Positions 1-9,720 of a DNA stretch of 34,152 bases are shown here, one piece after another; the stretch's first letter is position 1, and each line of letters opens with the position of its first letter. The position numbers and the translations under genes are program-made. Under the pieces are notes generated by a model. The model was not told the DNA's origin. It ran no database searches and was given only the letters and a program-made list of their open reading frames with translations. This DNA comes from Flavobacteriales bacterium (lineage in GTDB: Bacteria; Bacteroidota; Bacteroidia; Flavobacteriales; JANQLC01), in contig JANQLC010000018.1 in assembly GCA_028280815.1 (NCBI GenBank), forward strand, positions 1 to 34,152, given 5' to 3'.

Positions 1-196
1 CAAGAATAAAAGACTCGGCGAACAGGCGAGCCTTGACGCCAGGCATAAAAAGGCGTTTATCGCAGTAGAGAGTTAACCAACGCAGGAAAAGTTAGCAGTA
101 TCGGAGCACATCGCAAGGCCAAAGCATGCGCCGTGCAAAGGCACAACCCACAAATGCTCGCCGACAAAAGACCCGTTTCCCGAATCCAATTCCGCG

Positions 197-1132
197 CTAA
201 ATCCGGTATATCCGCGCTATATTGTAATCTTTTAAAAGGCGCTTGGCCTTTTCATAATCCAGGGTAAAGCCCAAAACGTAACCGCCGCCGCCACTGCCAC
301 AGAGCTTTAGATAATAATCATCAGATTGGATTCCCTGCGCCCAGATCTCGAGCAGAGAATCGGGAATCATCGGGCGCAGATGCGCATAGACCCAGATGGA
401 AAGGGCCTTTAAATCACCGAACAACACCCCCAGCTTTCCCTTCATAAATGAGTCGATGCAAGCACTGCTGTATTTGACGAACTCATCTTTCACAGTCTGC
501 CTAAAGCCTTGGCTTTTGAGCTTTTCAAAGAAGATATTGATCATGGAGGCCGTCTGCCCAGGCGTCCCCGAGTTCAACAGGAAAATAGCGCCTTCTCCCC
601 TTTTGCACGCAGGTACATCTACTGCATCTACATCCGTTTTGGAATGAATCAGCAAGGGGAGTTTTAAGTAACAAACCAAGGGATCGAAGCCTGAGCTGGT
701 ACCGTGAAAGTAGTTTTCCATCTTGGCAAAGACGTTTTTCAGACGCTTGATTTTTTCCTTGTCCAAATCCCGCTCCACATCGATCTTTCGGATCGCATAG
801 CGCTTGTAAAATGCAGCCACTAAGGCACCGCTACTGCCTATCCCATAGCACTGTGGAATATTGGAATCAAAATACAGGCCCTTTGCTATATCCCGATTGA
901 GCTGCTCCATATCGAAGCGCAAATCCAAATCGGCGGACTGATTTAAAGCAGCGAGATTATCGACGTATGCCCGCAACAGCCGATTCGACTCTGTAATCCC
1001 CTCTGATCTTGCGGTGGGAAATTTTAAAGAGCCTTTAAAATCACCCAGTGGCAGGCTTAAACCTTTGGAATTTTGTACGACGCCGTATTCGCCAAAGAGC
1101 AGCACCTTGGCATAGAACAAGGGATTTTTCAT
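197..1132 (-). CDS. mvk: Mevalonate kinase-like GHMP kinase
   Basis: 311 aa ORF. N-terminus FYAKVLLFGEYGVV, GHMP ATP-binding motif PQCYGIGSSGALVAA, and C-terminal KLCGSGGGGYVLGF. Adjacent to mevalonate-diphosphate decarboxylase. Confidence 0.88.
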   Translation of the reverse strand: MKNPLFYAKVLLFGEYGVVQNSKGLSLPLGDFKGSLKFPTARSEGITESNRLLRAYVDNLAALNQSADLDLRFDMEQLNRDIAKGLYFDSNIPQCYGIGSSGALVAAFYKRYAIRKIDVERDLDKEKIKRLKNVFAKMENYFHGTSSGFDPLVCYLKLPLLIHSKTDVDAVDVPACKRGEGAIFLLNSGTPGQTASMINIFFEKLKSQGFRQTVKDEFVKYSSACIDSFMKGKLGVLFGDLKALSIWVYAHLRPMIPDSLLEIWAQGIQSDDYYLKLCGSGGGGYVLGFTLDYEKAKRLLKDYNIARIYRI

Positions 1133-1175
1133 CGCGACTGCGTTTTCTCCTCAGCATGCAAAGATATGAATAACC

Positions 1176-2315
1176 TCAGTACGCTGCACGATCTGCCATA
1201 TAGCCCTGGCCTTGACAATACCTCAGCAATTCTCCATCGATAAAATCCAAAATGAGTTGCCGATGTGTTTCGGGGTATAAGAGGTGCACATTGGCGCCTG
1301 CATCTAGGGTAAAACAAAGCGGATGTCCCGTCTGTTTTCGATAGTCCCAGACCGCATGCAACACGGCGACGGTGTTGGGCAGCATCAGCAGATAAGCCGG
1401 TGTAGCAGTCATCATCATAGCGTGAAGGGAGAGCGCCTCACGCTCTACCAAGCCGCCAAAAGCCTCCCAATCCCCAGACTTTAAAACCGGAATGAGGGAT
1501 TCCAAATTTTTCTCGGCCTCCTCAAAGCGCGGTTTCGCATGGGGATGGCCCTGCATCAATTCATGCCCCAGGCTGCTCGCTAGGCTTTTTTGCCCGCGTT
1601 GAATGAGCAAAATGGTATCTTGAACCCCCCGAAAAATGGGGTGAACGCCATAGGGATAGGGAATGGCATATGCATCGCTGCTGCCCGGGATAGCGGAAAT
1701 ACGGCCCCACACGACCAGTCCTTTGTATAGGCTCCGGCATGCGCTGCCAGAACCCAAGCGCGCCAAAAAGGAAGCCCTGCGCGCTGCGGCAAAAGCATCT
1801 AAGTCGGCTCCCAAATCCCGTTCCAGCTGAACGAGCGCCAATGCCAAAGCGCTCATGCCCGAAGCCGAAGAGGCCATTCCGCTGCTGTGCGGAAAAGTGT
1901 TGCGGCTGTGAATTTCAAAATGGTAATCTCTCAAAAAAGGGATGTGAGCGGCTACTCGCCGAAAAAAAGTTGCGATTTTGGGCTCGAAATCGGGCCTGTG
2001 CCGCCCGTGAAAAAAAAACCTAAACCCAGGGCCTTCAGATGGCTCTTCGACAAACGACAATTCGGTTTCCGTAAGGGAATGGGAAAGCGTAAAGCTCAAG
2101 GAAGCATGGGCCGGGATTTGCTCACCGCGCTTACCCCAATATTTGATCAAGGCGATATTCGATGGGCTGGTAACCCTTATCTTTCCGCTTTTTAAACCCA
2201 TTCGCAATCCCCTGCAAATCCATAACGCCTTGACGGCATTTTTCTCCTTCTCGGAAACCGCCCAAACACGGGATTCCAAGTGCCGGGGCCGCAATGGACG
2301 GACACCCCGGCCCAC
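1176..2315 (-). CDS. mvaD: Diphosphomevalonate decarboxylase
   Basis: Contains SPSNIALIKYWGKR, FPHSSGMASSASGMSALALAL and LDAGANVHLLY motifs. The start is uncertain; an internal Met (about 2201, MGLKSGKIRVTSPSNIALIKYWGK) is a plausible alternative. Confidence 0.9.
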   Translation of the reverse strand: MGRGVRPLRPRHLESRVWAVSEKEKNAVKALWICRGLRMGLKSGKIRVTSPSNIALIKYWGKRGEQIPAHASLSFTLSHSLTETELSFVEEPSEGPGFRFFFHGRHRPDFEPKIATFFRRVAAHIPFLRDYHFEIHSRNTFPHSSGMASSASGMSALALALVQLERDLGADLDAFAAARRASFLARLGSGSACRSLYKGLVVWGRISAIPGSSDAYAIPYPYGVHPIFRGVQDTILLIQRGQKSLASSLGHELMQGHPHAKPRFEEAEKNLESLIPVLKSGDWEAFGGLVEREALSLHAMMMTATPAYLLMLPNTVAVLHAVWDYRKQTGHPLCFTLDAGANVHLLYPETHRQLILDFIDGELLRYCQGQGYMADRAAY

Positions 2316-2523
2316 ACCGCGTTCACGCGATCAAAGGCGAGGCGCCGAGCCGAAAATTTCGGGGCTTCAAAAATACAAAAATCCATTGGCTCGTCAGGCT
2401 GGAAGCGCTGAAGGATTGCGATGGAAAGTGCAGAGACGACCGGGTTGACAAGAAGGGACCGAAGACCCAATTTTTGCACAAGAGATATTTTCCTAACTTG
2501 CAGCGTATATTGAGGAGAGATTT

Positions 2524-2566
2524 GGTTGCTTGCAACCTCATTAAAAAATGCTAAAAATCAGCATTT
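2524..2566 (+). promoter_or_regulatory. Two adjacent inverted repeats in the metK upstream region
   Basis: GGTTGC-TT-GCAACC (2524-2537) and AAATGCT-AAAAATC-AGCATTT (2546-2566), both perfect. They end 58 bp before the metK ATG. Confidence 0.45.
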
Positions 2567-2624
2567 CCCGCACAGCCCAATCCATCCCTTAGTTTACCCG
2601 TATCAACGAAAAGAGCAGTGATTT

Positions 2625-3881
2625 ATGCCGTACCTATTCACATCGGAATCCGTTTCTGAAGGGCATCCCGATAAGGTTGCCGATCAGATATCCGACGCCT
2701 TGTTGGACCATTTTTTAGCCTTTGACCCCAACGCCAAAGTGGCTTGTGAAACCCTGGTGACCACCGGGCAGGTCATCTTGGCTGGAGAGGTGAGATCCAA
2801 AACCTATATCGATGTGCAAAACGTTGCACGCCAAGTGATTAACAAAATCGGATACACCCGAGAGGCCTATGGATTCAGCGGTGACTCCTGCGGGGTGATC
2901 TCCTTGATTCACGGACAGTCTCCCGACATCCACCGAGCTGTCAAACGCAGTCACAACGAACAGCAAGGGGCGGGCGATCAGGGAATCATGTTTGGCTACG
3001 CGACGAGAGAAACGGAAAACCGCATGCCCCTGGCCCTGGATTTATCGCACCGCATTCTGCAAGAACTGGCTCAACTGCGCCGCGAGCGCGCGGCAATCCC
3101 CTACCTGCGCCCAGATGCCAAAGCACAGGTAACCGTGGCTTATTCCGATACAGACGAGCCCTTGTACATCGATACCATCGTGGTTTCTACCCAACACGAT
3201 GACTTTGATGCAGATGAAAAAATGCTGCGGCGGATAAAAACCGATTTGAAATCTATCCTGATGCCGCGCGTCATCAAAAAATTGCCCGCAAAAGCCCAAT
3301 CGCTCTTCACCGACCGAACTACCTATTACATCAACCCGACCGGCAAGTTTGTCATCGGCGGGCCGCACGGGGATTCGGGCTTAACCGGCCGAAAGATCAT
3401 CGTGGATACCTACGGTGGCAAAGGCTCGCACGGTGGGGGCGCTTTTTCAGGGAAGGACCCCTCCAAGGTGGATCGCTCCGCGAGCTATGCCGCACGACAC
3501 ATCGCCAAGAATTTGGTGGCCGCCGGCCTGGCGGATCAGGTTTTGGTGCAACTGTCTTACGCCATCGGCGTGGCAGAACCGACTTCTGTTTACGTGAATA
3601 CCTTTGGCAGCGCAAAAGTGAAGGCAAGCGATGGCGAAATAGCCCGAAAAGTGCAGGCGCTCTTCGATCTGAGGCCAGCTGCCATTGCAGATCGGCTCAG
3701 GCTCCACCAACCGATCTACTCAGAAACGGCCGCCTATGGGCACATGGGCAAAAAACCTCGGGTCGTAACCAAAATTTTTGAGTCCCCACACATCGGAAAG
3801 ATCGAGCGGGAGGTGACGCTGTTCACCTGGGAAAAACTGGACTATGTGGAACGGATAAAAAAGATTTTTGGATTGCGATAA
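2625..3881 (+). CDS. metK: S-adenosylmethionine synthase
   Basis: 418 aa. Starts [28 protein letters not shown]; contains [12 protein letters not shown] and [25 protein letters not shown]-type motifs. Confidence 0.98.
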   Translation: MPYLFTSESVSEGHPDKVADQISDALLDHFLAFDPNAKVACETLVTTGQVILAGEVRSKTYIDVQNVARQVINKIGYTREAYGFSGDSCGVISLIHGQSPDIHRAVKRSHNEQQGAGDQGIMFGYATRETENRMPLALDLSHRILQELAQLRRERAAIPYLRPDAKAQVTVAYSDTDEPLYIDTIVVSTQHDDFDADEKMLRRIKTDLKSILMPRVIKKLPAKAQSLFTDRTTYYINPTGKFVIGGPHGDSGLTGRKIIVDTYGGKGSHGGGAFSGKDPSKVDRSASYAARHIAKNLVAAGLADQVLVQLSYAIGVAEPTSVYVNTFGSAKVKASDGEIARKVQALFDLRPAAIADRLRLHQPIYSETAAYGHMGKKPRVVTKIFESPHIGKIEREVTLFTWEKLDYVERIKKIFGLR

Positions 3882-3895
3882 GTCGCCTTATTTTC
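3878..3895 (+). terminator. Possible weak intrinsic terminator overlapping the metK stop
   Basis: ATAAG-TCGC-CTTAT stem followed by TTTTC; only a 5-bp stem. Confidence 0.3.
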
Positions 3896-4026
3896 AATTT
3901 ACCGATTTTTGAGCATTGCGCAAAGGCCTCGTATGGTATCCACCCCGTGCGAGAGTCGTGCCTTTTAGGTTGGCTCTTTCGATTTCACCCTTATTAGATG
4001 ACCGCTTAAAAAGTGAGGCTTATCCC

Positions 4027-4267
4027 TTGCTTTCCGCCTTTTGTGAAGGTTTGAAAAGGACGGCATTTCTCCATTCCCCTTGGAGAATTAAAAGGGGATT
4101 CTCTATCCTTCTCCCTGTGTAGATCCACCCGCTTTGACCTCTGGCCTTTGCTTTCCGCCTTTTGTGAAGGTTTGAAAAGGGCGGCATTTCTCCATTCCCC
4201 TTGGAGAATTAAAAAGGGGCATTCTCTGTCCTTCTCCCTGTGTAGATCCACCCGCTTTGGCCTTTGC
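4027..4267 (+). repeat. Two tandem copies of a ~121-bp repeat, with a third decayed copy beginning near 4264
   Basis: TTGCTTTCCGCCTTTTGTGAAGGTTTGAAAAGGrCGGCATTTCTCCATTCCCCTTGGAGAATTAAAA... occurs at 4027 and again at 4148 (offset 121), with few differences. The next TTTGCTGTCATCCTTTTGTGAGCGTTTAAAAAAGG is a degenerate continuation. Confidence 0.85.
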
Positions 4268-4665
4268 TGTCATCCTTTTGTGAGCGTTTAAAAAAGGCTT
4301 ATTTCTCTGGTGTTTATCTCTGAAGGAGACCACTTGGAAAGGGCGCTCGCCCTTGTCCTATAGTTCGGTCTAAATCCCAACTTTACCCCTTGGCGTTTGC
4401 TCTTTATAGGGGCTTAAAAAGGGGCTCTTTTCTCACCCGTTGGCAGTTTAAAAAGAAAAGGCTTACCCCTTTGATACTTGGTCCGTATAAGACAGCTTGA
4501 AAAAGACGCTTGTTTTTTGACTTCGTCCCATGTGGTGATTTAAAGATCGGGATTGGCTCTTATCCCGTGTATCGGTTTGGAAGAGTGGGCTTATTTTTTG
4601 TTCCTGTGGAGCAGTCTGAAAGGCTTTTTGCTTTTATCTCATGGTTTGAAAAGATGCTTCTCTTT
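4040..4665 (+). repeat. Degenerate quasi-periodic intergenic repeat array (locus A, GGTTTGAAAAGGgGCTT core on + strand)
   Basis: Recurrent cores by eye at about 4050, 4088, 4171, 4207, 4287, 4333, 4412, 4447, 4497, 4539, 4577, 4615 and 4646 (TTTRAAAARG / TTTGGAARAG / CTGAAAGG variants). Irregular spacing mostly 30-50 nt. Confidence 0.6.
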
Positions 4666-4779
4666 TCGGCTGTAAACCCGATCAAACACCCGCTCCATCA
4701 ACCGGCTTGACAAACGCATAAGTGCAGGGTTCAGTCCACGTTATCACGTAAAAATGTAAAGCGCGATAGCTGGGTCTCA

Positions 4780-6342
4780 TCACTCGACAGGTCGCCCCCC
4801 TCCCTGGCGCTTATCGGCGGGTTGATCGGCGTATTCGGTGGATTCGGACCTACGTTCAAAGTGGTGATTGTACACGTGCAATCGCTGCCTGCGCTCTAAG
4901 GCTTTGCGCGTCACCGTCTCGGAAATGAGGCTATCAAACGGATTCTCCAATGCCCTGTCCTCAGGTGTCGGCTTTTTGTCGGGTTGGGTGTCCATTTCTG
5001 CTGCCGCATTCCTGACTTCAAACCGCAGGTCAGGCTGTGTTTCAGGCGTATTTTCCGATTCGGGTATATCGAATGAAAAGCGCTGCTGATGGGGTGAGAT
5101 GGGGTCGCACTTTTCTCTTTGCGCCAAGGGTTGGTTTAAAACCGCGTCGGACCGCATCTTTTCCTTTAGAGAAGGCTTTAAGTCAGGGGGTTCTACATCG
5201 TATATGCCGCTCGATTCGGGCTCGTTTTCTCGGGGTTCATCATCGCGGACCAATTCGCCCGGCCGGGCGATCATGGTTTTCGTGATGGGTTGCTCATCGC
5301 CTAGGGTGTGGTATATCTTTTTGGATTCCTCACTTACGATGATCTCTTGTTGTGAATCCGAAAAGCCGGTTGCCACGACTGTGATGCTCACCCCTCCTTC
5401 CAAATCCTCATCCTCGCCAATGCCCATGATGATATCGGCGTTGTTTCCCGCTTCGTTTTGGATGTATTCATTGATGCTCGCTATCTCGTCCATGGTGATC
5501 TCTTTGGTTCCAGAAACGATCAGGAGTAAGACGTTTTGGGAACCCGTAATCTTATTGTTGTTCAACAAGGGGGAGTCCAATGCTTCGACAATTGCTTCTT
5601 TGGCGCGATTCGCACCGGTGGCCGTCGCCGAGCCCATGATGGCCGTACCACTGTTTGCCAAGACGGTCTTCACATCGTGCAAATCGATGTTTTGCGTGAA
5701 GTGATGGGTGATGACATCGGCAATTCCCTTTGCAGCTGTAGTCAAAACCCTATCGGCCTTGGAAAACCCTTCTTTAAAGCCCAAATCACCGTAGAGCGCT
5801 CTGAGCTTCTCGTTGTTGATCACAATGAGGGAATCGACGTGTCTGCGCATTTCTTCAATACCCGATTTGGCTTGTTGGAGGCGTTTTTTCCCTTCAAAGC
5901 AGAAGGGTACGGTCACGATTCCCACGGTCAAAATACCCAAATCACGGGCTACTGAAGCGATGACCGGTGCCGCGCCTGTACCGGTGCCGCCACCCATACC
6001 AGCTGTGATAAAGAGCATTTTGGTGTTCGCCGATAGGGCGCTCTTTATCTCATCGGCGCTCTCGACGGCTGCCTTTTTCCCAATTTCGGGATTGGCACCC
6101 GCGCCCAAGCCTTCGGTCAGGGAAATCCCCAATTGCACCTTGCTCGGGACTGGACTGTTGTCAAGCGCTTGGGCATCGGTATTGCACACGACGAAGTCCA
6201 CACCGTTAATGCCCTGGTTAAACATATAATTCACGGCATTGGTGCCCCCACCGCCTACGCCCATCACCTTGATGGAAGCAGAACGGTTCTTGGGCAGATC
6301 AAAGCTTATCCCGCCTCCTGGAAAATTTGTATCGCTCATCAC
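4780..6342 (-). CDS. ftsZ: Cell division protein FtsZ
   Basis: VMGVGGGGTNAVNYM, GMGGGTGTGAAPVIA and NNEKLRALYGDLGFKEGFSKADRVL motifs; last gene of the dcw cluster. Confidence 0.98.
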   Translation of the reverse strand: MMSDTNFPGGGISFDLPKNRSASIKVMGVGGGGTNAVNYMFNQGINGVDFVVCNTDAQALDNSPVPSKVQLGISLTEGLGAGANPEIGKKAAVESADEIKSALSANTKMLFITAGMGGGTGTGAAPVIASVARDLGILTVGIVTVPFCFEGKKRLQQAKSGIEEMRRHVDSLIVINNEKLRALYGDLGFKEGFSKADRVLTTAAKGIADVITHHFTQNIDLHDVKTVLANSGTAIMGSATATGANRAKEAIVEALDSPLLNNNKITGSQNVLLLIVSGTKEITMDEIASINEYIQNEAGNNADIIMGIGEDEDLEGGVSITVVATGFSDSQQEIIVSEESKKIYHTLGDEQPITKTMIARPGELVRDDEPRENEPESSGIYDVEPPDLKPSLKEKMRSDAVLNQPLAQREKCDPISPHQQRFSFDIPESENTPETQPDLRFEVRNAAAEMDTQPDKKPTPEDRALENPFDSLISETVTRKALERRQRLHVYNHHFERRSESTEYADQPADKRQGGGRPVE

Positions 6343-6357
6343 CTATCATTTCTAAGT

Positions 6358-7701
6358 CTATTCAGAATCGTTTAAAAATTGCTTAAACCGCTCTGTCCAC
6401 TTGTCGAAAAAAGATTTTATGCCCTTGTCGGCTGTTTTCTCCCGTTGGTGATCCAGGGCTGTGCGCGAGGCTTCCCCTTCATCACCCGGAGCCCGTCCCG
6501 CTCGATTCTCATCCAACCCCTTCATGACCAAGCCAACAGCGGTTGCGTAGATCGGACTGCTCAGTTCCTCAGGGGCCCCACCCGCCAAATGCTCGTTGGG
6601 ATAGCCGATTCTCGTATCCATACCGGTGATGTACTCGGTGAGCTGGCGCAGGTGTTTCAATTGCGCACCTCCACCGGTCAGCACGATACCTGCGATCAAT
6701 TTCTTCTTCTGCTCCGCATGTCCATAATTGGCAATCTCCATATTCACCTGCCCTATGATTTCGCTCACGCGGGCGTGGATGATTTGAGAGAGCCGTTTTA
6801 GGGAGATCTCTTTGGGCTCACGACCGCGCAAGCCGGGGATGGAAACGATATCGGTCTCCCTGTTTTCACCCGGCCAAGCAGAACCAAACCTCACCTTGAG
6901 CTGTTCGGCTTGGCGTTCGATGATGCTACACCCGATCTTGATATCTTCCGTAACCACATTGCCCCCGTAAGGAATGACAGCGGTATGGTGAATGGTACCA
7001 TTTTTGAAGATCGCTATATCCGTCGTGCCGCCACCGATATCCACCAGCGCGACCCCGGCTTCCTTCTCTTCTCGACTCAACACGGCATCGGCTGAAGCCA
7101 AAGGCTCCAATGTAATACCCGAGAGTTCCAGCCCGGCGCTCTTAATGCAACGGCCTATATTGCGGATGGAGGATACCTGTCCGACCACTACGTGAAAGTT
7201 GGCCTCCAAACGGCTGCCATACATGCCGATGGGCTGCCGTACTTCGGATTGGCCATCCACTTTAAAGTCCTGTGGCAAGACGTGTATAATCTCCTCACCC
7301 GGCAGCATGACCAACTTGTGAACCTGTGCGATCAAATCATCTATATCCGATTGCTCAATCACCTCTTCAAAGTGGCTTCGCGTGACGTAATCCCTGTGTT
7401 GCAAGCTGCGAATATGCTGACCGGCAATGCCGACTACCACAGCTCGAATATCCGCGCCAGAATCTGAAGCGGCCTGCACGACAGCCCCTTGAATGGAGTG
7501 TATGGTCTGTGTAATATTGTTGACCACACCCCGATGTACACCGAGACTCCTCGCCCGGCCGCGTCCCAACACCTCGAGTTTGCCGTATTCATTCCTCCGA
7601 CCCACCATGGCTGCAATCTTGGTGGTCCCCACATCCAAACCGATAGCGAAGTCGTCCGTTTCCATATCTCTATGATTGGGTGCAAATGACTTGATCCCCA
7701 T
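6358..7701 (-). CDS. ftsA: Cell division protein FtsA
   Basis: FAIGLDVGTTKIAAMVGR, VALVDIGGGTTDIAIF and GIVLTGGGAQL motifs, upstream of ftsZ. Likely start is the internal METDDFAIGLDVG near 7665. Confidence 0.96.
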   Translation of the reverse strand: MGIKSFAPNHRDMETDDFAIGLDVGTTKIAAMVGRRNEYGKLEVLGRGRARSLGVHRGVVNNITQTIHSIQGAVVQAASDSGADIRAVVVGIAGQHIRSLQHRDYVTRSHFEEVIEQSDIDDLIAQVHKLVMLPGEEIIHVLPQDFKVDGQSEVRQPIGMYGSRLEANFHVVVGQVSSIRNIGRCIKSAGLELSGITLEPLASADAVLSREEKEAGVALVDIGGGTTDIAIFKNGTIHHTAVIPYGGNVVTEDIKIGCSIIERQAEQLKVRFGSAWPGENRETDIVSIPGLRGREPKEISLKRLSQIIHARVSEIIGQVNMEIANYGHAEQKKKLIAGIVLTGGGAQLKHLRQLTEYITGMDTRIGYPNEHLAGGAPEELSSPIYATAVGLVMKGLDENRAGRAPGDEGEASRTALDHQREKTADKGIKSFFDKWTERFKQFLNDSE

Positions 7702-8383
7702 ATTTCAAATTGACGAGGCGGTACGTCGCCCACCCCCTTGTATCTAATACGCTTTTATAAAATGCGATCAATTTATCCAATTTTTCACCCATGTGTCGTG
7801 GGCTGCCAAATAGGACACGGTGCACACCGCTGCGCGTGAACAACACGTAATCGGCTCCCTTCAACGCTATGCCGATGATAAACTGGGATAGAAAGGGGCG
7901 CTGCAGCAGCGCCTTGACAAGGGCTTTCAAATCCTGCAAATCAGCACCCGTAAATTCACCCTGCACCAAGATGACATCGGCGGTGTAATCCGGGGAAAGG
8001 GGCATCCGACCCCCTGTGTCGGTCAGATAGTAATCGGCTTTCGTCGTGTGAACCCGAGCCAAAACGGTCTTTTGTCTCAGTGCCACCCTTAGTTTACCAT
8101 CGATTGAAACATAGACTTGGGCTTCGGCCACATAGGGCAACCCGTTTAGTTCTCGCTCTATTTTTCTCAGGTTCAGCGCCTGCAGCGGTTTTTGAACCTG
8201 CGCCGCATGGTTGCGGAGTATGCCCTCGATCTCTTCCCGGTTTAAAAAACGGTCTCCCGCCCTTGTGTCGGTCAAAACCTGAATGGCGCTGATGCGCGCC
8301 CGGCGGCTTCGGCCTCTTGCAAAGCCCAGCAAAAATAGGACCGCTGGGATGCCTACCAACATATATGGGATGCTGTGCTTCAT
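7670..8383 (-). CDS. ftsQ: Cell division protein FtsQ-like
   Basis: N-terminal TM segment followed by a POTRA-like segment (LRKIERELNGLPYVAEAQVYVSIDGKLRVALRQK). Lies between murC and ftsA. Confidence 0.85.
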   Translation of the reverse strand: MKHSIPYMLVGIPAVLFLLGFARGRSRRARISAIQVLTDTRAGDRFLNREEIEGILRNHAAQVQKPLQALNLRKIERELNGLPYVAEAQVYVSIDGKLRVALRQKTVLARVHTTKADYYLTDTGGRMPLSPDYTADVILVQGEFTGADLQDLKALVKALLQRPFLSQFIIGIALKGADYVLFTRSGVHRVLFGSPRHMGEKLDKLIAFYKSVLDTRGWATYRLVNLKYGDQVICTQS

Positions 8384-9720
8384 CGGATGAGTCGTCTCTT
8401 TATAGGTGCGGCCAAATCGCCTATATCTCCGGCTCCCATGGTGACCAGCACCTCAAAATCGATGTGTTTCAGTTCGTTCAACAATTTTCTCTTTGTCGTG
8501 ATCCGCTTATCCCTTATCTGAACCCTGTCGAGCAGGCTCGCCGCGCTCACCCCCTCTATGGGCGCTTCTCTGGCCGGATAAACCCCCAACAGCAACAAGC
8601 GGTCGAGACCGGAAAGCGCACGGGCAAAGTCATCGATGAAATCACGCGTACGACTGAACAAATGGGGCTGAAAAACACCGGTTATCTCCTTACCGGGGTA
8701 GCATGTGCGCACCGCGCTTAAAAAGGAGTCGATCTCCCTCGGGTGATGGGCGTAATCATCGATGTAAATGCGCTTGCCATCATCATAATGCACCGAGAAC
8801 CTGCGTCTTACACCTTTAAATTCTCTTAGGAGTGGACGCAATCCCTCAGGGTCAACGCCCAAAACATCGGCCATGGCCAAGGCGGCCAAAGCGTTCTCTA
8901 AGTTATACAGGCCCGGCAGCGGCCATATCCAATCCGACACGACTCGTGAGGGGGTTTTTAAGTCAAAGCGGTAACCCCGCTCTTGAATTCGAATGTTTTG
9001 GGCTTCGTAGTCGGCTGATTCTAAAGTAGAATAAGTCAAGCCTTTAAATGGGAGCCCTTTCTGGATCACCAGCCGAGCGGGATCTAGCCCGGAAACAAAG
9101 GCCTGAAAAGCCCGCTGTACACCCGCAGCGGTTTCATAGGTGTCCAAGTGGTCCGCGTCCATGCTGGTGACACAAGCGATCGCAGGGCGCAATTGCAAAA
9201 AGGAGCGATCGTACTCATCGGCCTCTACCACGGTTATATCGCCTGGATTTAAAATTAAATTGGATCGGTAATTTTCGGCAATCCCACCGAGAAAGGAAGT
9301 GGCTCCTACACGGGCCCGATCCAATACGTAACCCAATAGGGCAGTCGTAGTGGTTTTGCCGTGTGTGCCCGCCACCGCTAAGCAACGGGTATTTTCGGTA
9401 ATATGCCCCAACAGCTGGGCGCGCTTCCAAATGCGGAACCCCCCGTCCCTGAAATGACACCATACCGCGTGTGCCCGAGGGATGGCCGGTGTGGTGACCA
9501 CCAGCGTATCGGAAACGTCGAAGTCTCGCGGGATTTGATCGACATCCTCACCGTAGTGTACGGAGCAACCCGCTGAAGCGAGTTGTCGGGTCAAGGCCGT
9601 CTCCCTACGGTCGCAACCCGCAACGCGAAAAGACCGAGCGAGAAAGTAACGCGCCAAAGCGCTCATGCCGATCCCGCCGATGCCGATAAAGTAGAGCTTA
9701 TGTATCGAGTCCCATCTCAT
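8380..9720 (-). CDS. murC: UDP-N-acetylmuramate--L-alanine ligase
   Basis: LYFIGIGGIGMSALARYF, AVAGTHGKTTTTALLG and IYIDDYAHHPREI motifs. Confidence 0.97.
   Translation of the reverse strand: MRWDSIHKLYFIGIGGIGMSALARYFLARSFRVAGCDRRETALTRQLASAGCSVHYGEDVDQIPRDFDVSDTLVVTTPAIPRAHAVWCHFRDGGFRIWKRAQLLGHITENTRCLAVAGTHGKTTTTALLGYVLDRARVGATSFLGGIAENYRSNLILNPGDITVVEADEYDRSFLQLRPAIACVTSMDADHLDTYETAAGVQRAFQAFVSGLDPARLVIQKGLPFKGLTYSTLESADYEAQNIRIQERGYRFDLKTPSRVVSDWIWPLPGLYNLENALAALAMADVLGVDPEGLRPLLREFKGVRRRFSVHYDDGKRIYIDDYAHHPREIDSFLSAVRTCYPGKEITGVFQPHLFSRTRDFIDDFARALSGLDRLLLLGVYPAREAPIEGVSAASLLDRVQIRDKRITTKRKLLNELKHIDFEVLVTMGAGDIGDLAAPIKRRLIR

Noticed and set aside
1-196. Possible continuation of the repeat family at the window start
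   Set aside because: Fragments such as AATAAAAGACTCGG and GACAAAAGACCCGTTTCCC are only weakly similar; no convincing periodicity.
2480-2625. SAM riboswitch upstream of metK
   Set aside because: Could not find a recognisable SAM-I/SAM-II core by eye; only two short inverted repeats supported.
4006-4333. Overlapping minus-strand ORFs with repeated VDLHREKDRExPF and GMEKCRPFQTFTKGGKQ peptides
   Set aside because: They arise from the 121-bp tandem repeat. 121 is not a multiple of 3, so the same peptide appears in two different frames; noncoding is the simpler explanation.
5099-5704. 201-aa plus-strand ORF antisense to ftsZ (and similar antisense ORFs in murG, dnaG, rsmH)
   Set aside because: Antisense to strongly conserved genes with clear motifs; typical shadow ORFs.
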